DNA from: Micromonospora coerulea
GTDB lineage: Bacteria; Actinomycetota; Actinomycetes; Mycobacteriales; Micromonosporaceae
Reading direction: 5' to 3'
Length of the DNA: 64,000 nt
NCBI RefSeq assembly: GCF_016598485.1
Contig: NZ_JAEMUW010000001.1
Location: 248,001 to 312,000 of the forward strand
Notes under the pieces: model-generated
Database searches by the model: none
Told to the model about the DNA's origin: nothing
What the model saw: only the letters and a program-made list of their open reading frames with translations
Shown here: in pieces, positions 62,534-64,000 of the stretch
How the letters are laid out: every line of letters begins with the position of its first letter
Numbering within the stretch: position 1 is the first letter of the stretch
Made by a program: the position numbers and the translations under genes

Positions 62534-64000
62534 ATGCAGGCGTACCGGCTGGTGCGTCGGCCTGCCGAGGCCGCCCCGGGGGACGGGCGGTCCGGCGGGG
62601 TGGCGCGGGGGGACGGTCGGTCCGAGGGGACGACCGCGGCGGCCCGCCGGCCCGAGGGGGCGGCGGGTGATGACGCGCACCCGGCGACCCGGCTGGCCGA
62701 CCCGGCGCAGGCCGAGGTGGTGGCGCACACCGACGGGCCGATGCTGGTCGTCGGGGGTCCGGGCACCGGCAAGACCAGCACCCTGATCGAGGCGGTCGCC
62801 GCCCGGGTGGCCGAGGGGGTCGATCCGGAACGCGTCCTGGTGCTCACCTTCGGCCGGCGCGGCGCCAATGACCTGCGGCACCGGATCGAGGCGCGGATCG
62901 CCGGGGACGGCCACCGGGTGGTCCGCGAGCCGCTGGTGCGGACCTTCCCCGCGTACGCGTTCGGCCTGCTCCGCCGGGCCGCCGCCGAGCGGGGCGAGCC
63001 CTCACCCCGGCTGCTCACCGGCCCCGAGCAGGATCTGATCATCCGCGAGCTGCTGGACGTGGTCGGCGAGGAGCCCGGGGACGACCAGGTCGGCTGGCCG
63101 GAGGACCTGCGCCCGGCCCTGCGCACCCGGGCCTTCGCCGCCCAGCTCCGCGACCTGCTGATGCGCGCCGCCGAGCGCGGCGTCGGCCCGGTCGAGCTGG
63201 CCCGGCTCGGGGAGAAGCTGGGCCGCGCGGACTGGCCCGCCGCCGCGCGCTTCCTCCGGGAGTACGTCGCCGTCCTCGCCCTGCGCGACGTCAGCAACCG
63301 CGGCTCGGTGGCGTACGACCCGGCCGAACTGGTCCGGGCCGCCACCGGGATGCTGCTCGACGATCCGGAGCTGCTGGCGGCCGAGCGCCGCCGGCTGGCC
63401 CACGTCTACGTCGACGAGCTCGCCGACACCGACCCCGCCCAGCTCGACCTGCTCGCCGTGCTCGCCGGCGGCGGTAAGTCCCTGGTCGCGTTCGCCGACC
63501 CGGATTCGTCCACGTACGCCTTCCGCGGCGCCGACCCGGCCGGAGTGGCCACCTTCCCGCACCGGTTCCGCACCGCCTCCGGTGCGCCGGCCGCGCAGGT
63601 CCTGCTCACCACCTCGTACCGGGCCGGTCCCGCGCTGCTCGCGGCGACCGCCCGAGTGGGCCGGCGGCTGCGCGGCCCGGCGGCGCACCGCCGGCTCCGC
63701 CCGCTGGCCGACGCGCCGCCCGGCGCCGTCGAGGTCCGCACGTTCCGGTCGGCCACCAGCGAGTCGGCCTGGCTGGCGCACGCCCTGCGCGAGGCGCACC
63801 TGCTCGACGGGGTGCCCTGGTCCCGGATGGCGGTGCTGGTCCGCTCGACCGGCCGGCAGCTGCCGTCGCTGCGCCGCGCCCTGCACACCGCCGGCGTGCC
63901 GACCGTCGTGCACGGCGAGGACCTGCCGCTGCACCTGCAGCCCGGGGTGGCGCCGCTGCTGCTCCTGCTCCGCTGCGCCCTGGAACCGGAGCGGCTGGAC
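62534..64000 (+). CDS. adnA: UvrD-family helicase, AdnA type (3' end outside window)
   Basis: The first 489 codons of a superfamily 1 helicase; the AdnA subunit of the mycobacterial-type AdnAB helicase-nuclease for double-strand-break resection is the closest match. Walker A is GGPGTGKTS near residue 76. VLVLTFGRRGANDLRHRIEA, EPLVRTFPAYAFGLLRRAAA, LLTGPEQDLIIRELL and HVYVDELADTDPAQLDLL (Walker B) follow the AdnA layout, with YAFRGADP as motif III. A variable Gly/Arg-rich stretch follows the N-terminus. ATG 62534 is the first in-frame start with a GGATGAG nearby. The C-terminal nuclease domain lies outside the window. Confidence 0.85.
   Translation, partial: MQAYRLVRRPAEAAPGDGRSGGVARGDGRSEGTTAAARRPEGAAGDDAHPATRLADPAQAEVVAHTDGPMLVVGGPGTGKTSTLIEAVAARVAEGVDPERVLVLTFGRRGANDLRHRIEARIAGDGHRVVREPLVRTFPAYAFGLLRRAAAERGEPSPRLLTGPEQDLIIRELLDVVGEEPGDDQVGWPEDLRPALRTRAFAAQLRDLLMRAAERGVGPVELARLGEKLGRADWPAAARFLREYVAVLALRDVSNRGSVAYDPAELVRAATGMLLDDPELLAAERRRLAHVYVDELADTDPAQLDLLAVLAGGGKSLVAFADPDSSTYAFRGADPAGVATFPHRFRTASGAPAAQVLLTTSYRAGPALLAATARVGRRLRGPAAHRRLRPLADAPPGAVEVRTFRSATSESAWLAHALREAHLLDGVPWSRMAVLVRSTGRQLPSLRRALHTAGVPTVVHGEDLPLHLQPGVAPLLLLLRCALEPERLD

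Overview
The window is very GC-rich DNA (roughly 70% or more by eye) with strongly GC-biased third codon positions, many GTG starts and very short intergenic gaps, which points to an actinobacterium. The gene set (MshB of mycothiol synthesis, AdnA-type helicase, Sdh1-type succinate dehydrogenase, FdxA-DapC pair, two LOG proteins beside dapE, valyl-tRNA synthetase of the GWDDNGLPTE type) fits Micromonosporaceae; assignment to Micromonospora or a close relative is inference.

Layout. 1-6.8 kb: partial metallo-beta-lactamase-fold hydrolase, icd, a galT operon headed by its DeoR-type regulator, an APS kinase carrying a degenerate ATP-sulfurylase-like domain, and a membrane-anchored DM13 protein. 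6.9-10.5 kb: a tightly overlapping four-gene operon with two ATPase/permease ABC pairs. 10.5-18.9 kb (minus strand): valS, a heterodimeric ABC exporter, and an alkylation-repair pair (Ada-AlkA fusion plus Ogt). 19-23.2 kb: a truncated sigma-factor remnant, a hypothetical protein antisense to the tail of a DMT exporter, the exporter with its divergent MarR regulator, peptidase E, and ychF.

23.2-33.3 kb is an accessory stretch of small single-gene units (VOC, GNATs, methyltransferases, DHFR-like, DUF4265, ArsR plus SRPBCC, DUF998, PH domain, PCD-like, MutT-type Nudix), with a decayed IS110-family transposase near 24.3 kb and lower GC around 23.7-26.6 kb. 33.3-37.1 kb: Sdh1-type sdhCAB. 37.4-42.4 kb: a BtrH_N-domain protein preceded by a coupled 36-codon ORF, the TldE/TldD pair, and a Uma2 nuclease-fold protein. 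42.6-48.6 kb: a complete peptide ABC importer in the order ATPase, ATPase, permease, permease, binding protein. 48.7-53.8 kb: S9 peptidase, divergent mshB and two small membrane proteins, and a GNAT. 53.9-64 kb: fdxA-dapC-tyrA, SIMPL protein plus kinase, sugar acetyltransferase, the divergent dapD/dapE pair, two LOG proteins, and the 5' part of adnA. The window thus carries dapC, dapD and dapE, the consecutive succinylase-branch steps of lysine/diaminopimelate synthesis.

The most striking regulatory feature is at dapD/dapE: the two start codons are 24 bp apart, both genes look leaderless, and their -10 hexamers overlap inside one perfect 10-bp palindrome, so the promoters should exclude each other. 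More broadly, at least 16 genes have a TANNNT hexamer placed 6-8 nt before the start codon, indicating widespread leaderless transcription. No CRISPR array, tRNA, rRNA or intact mobile element was seen.
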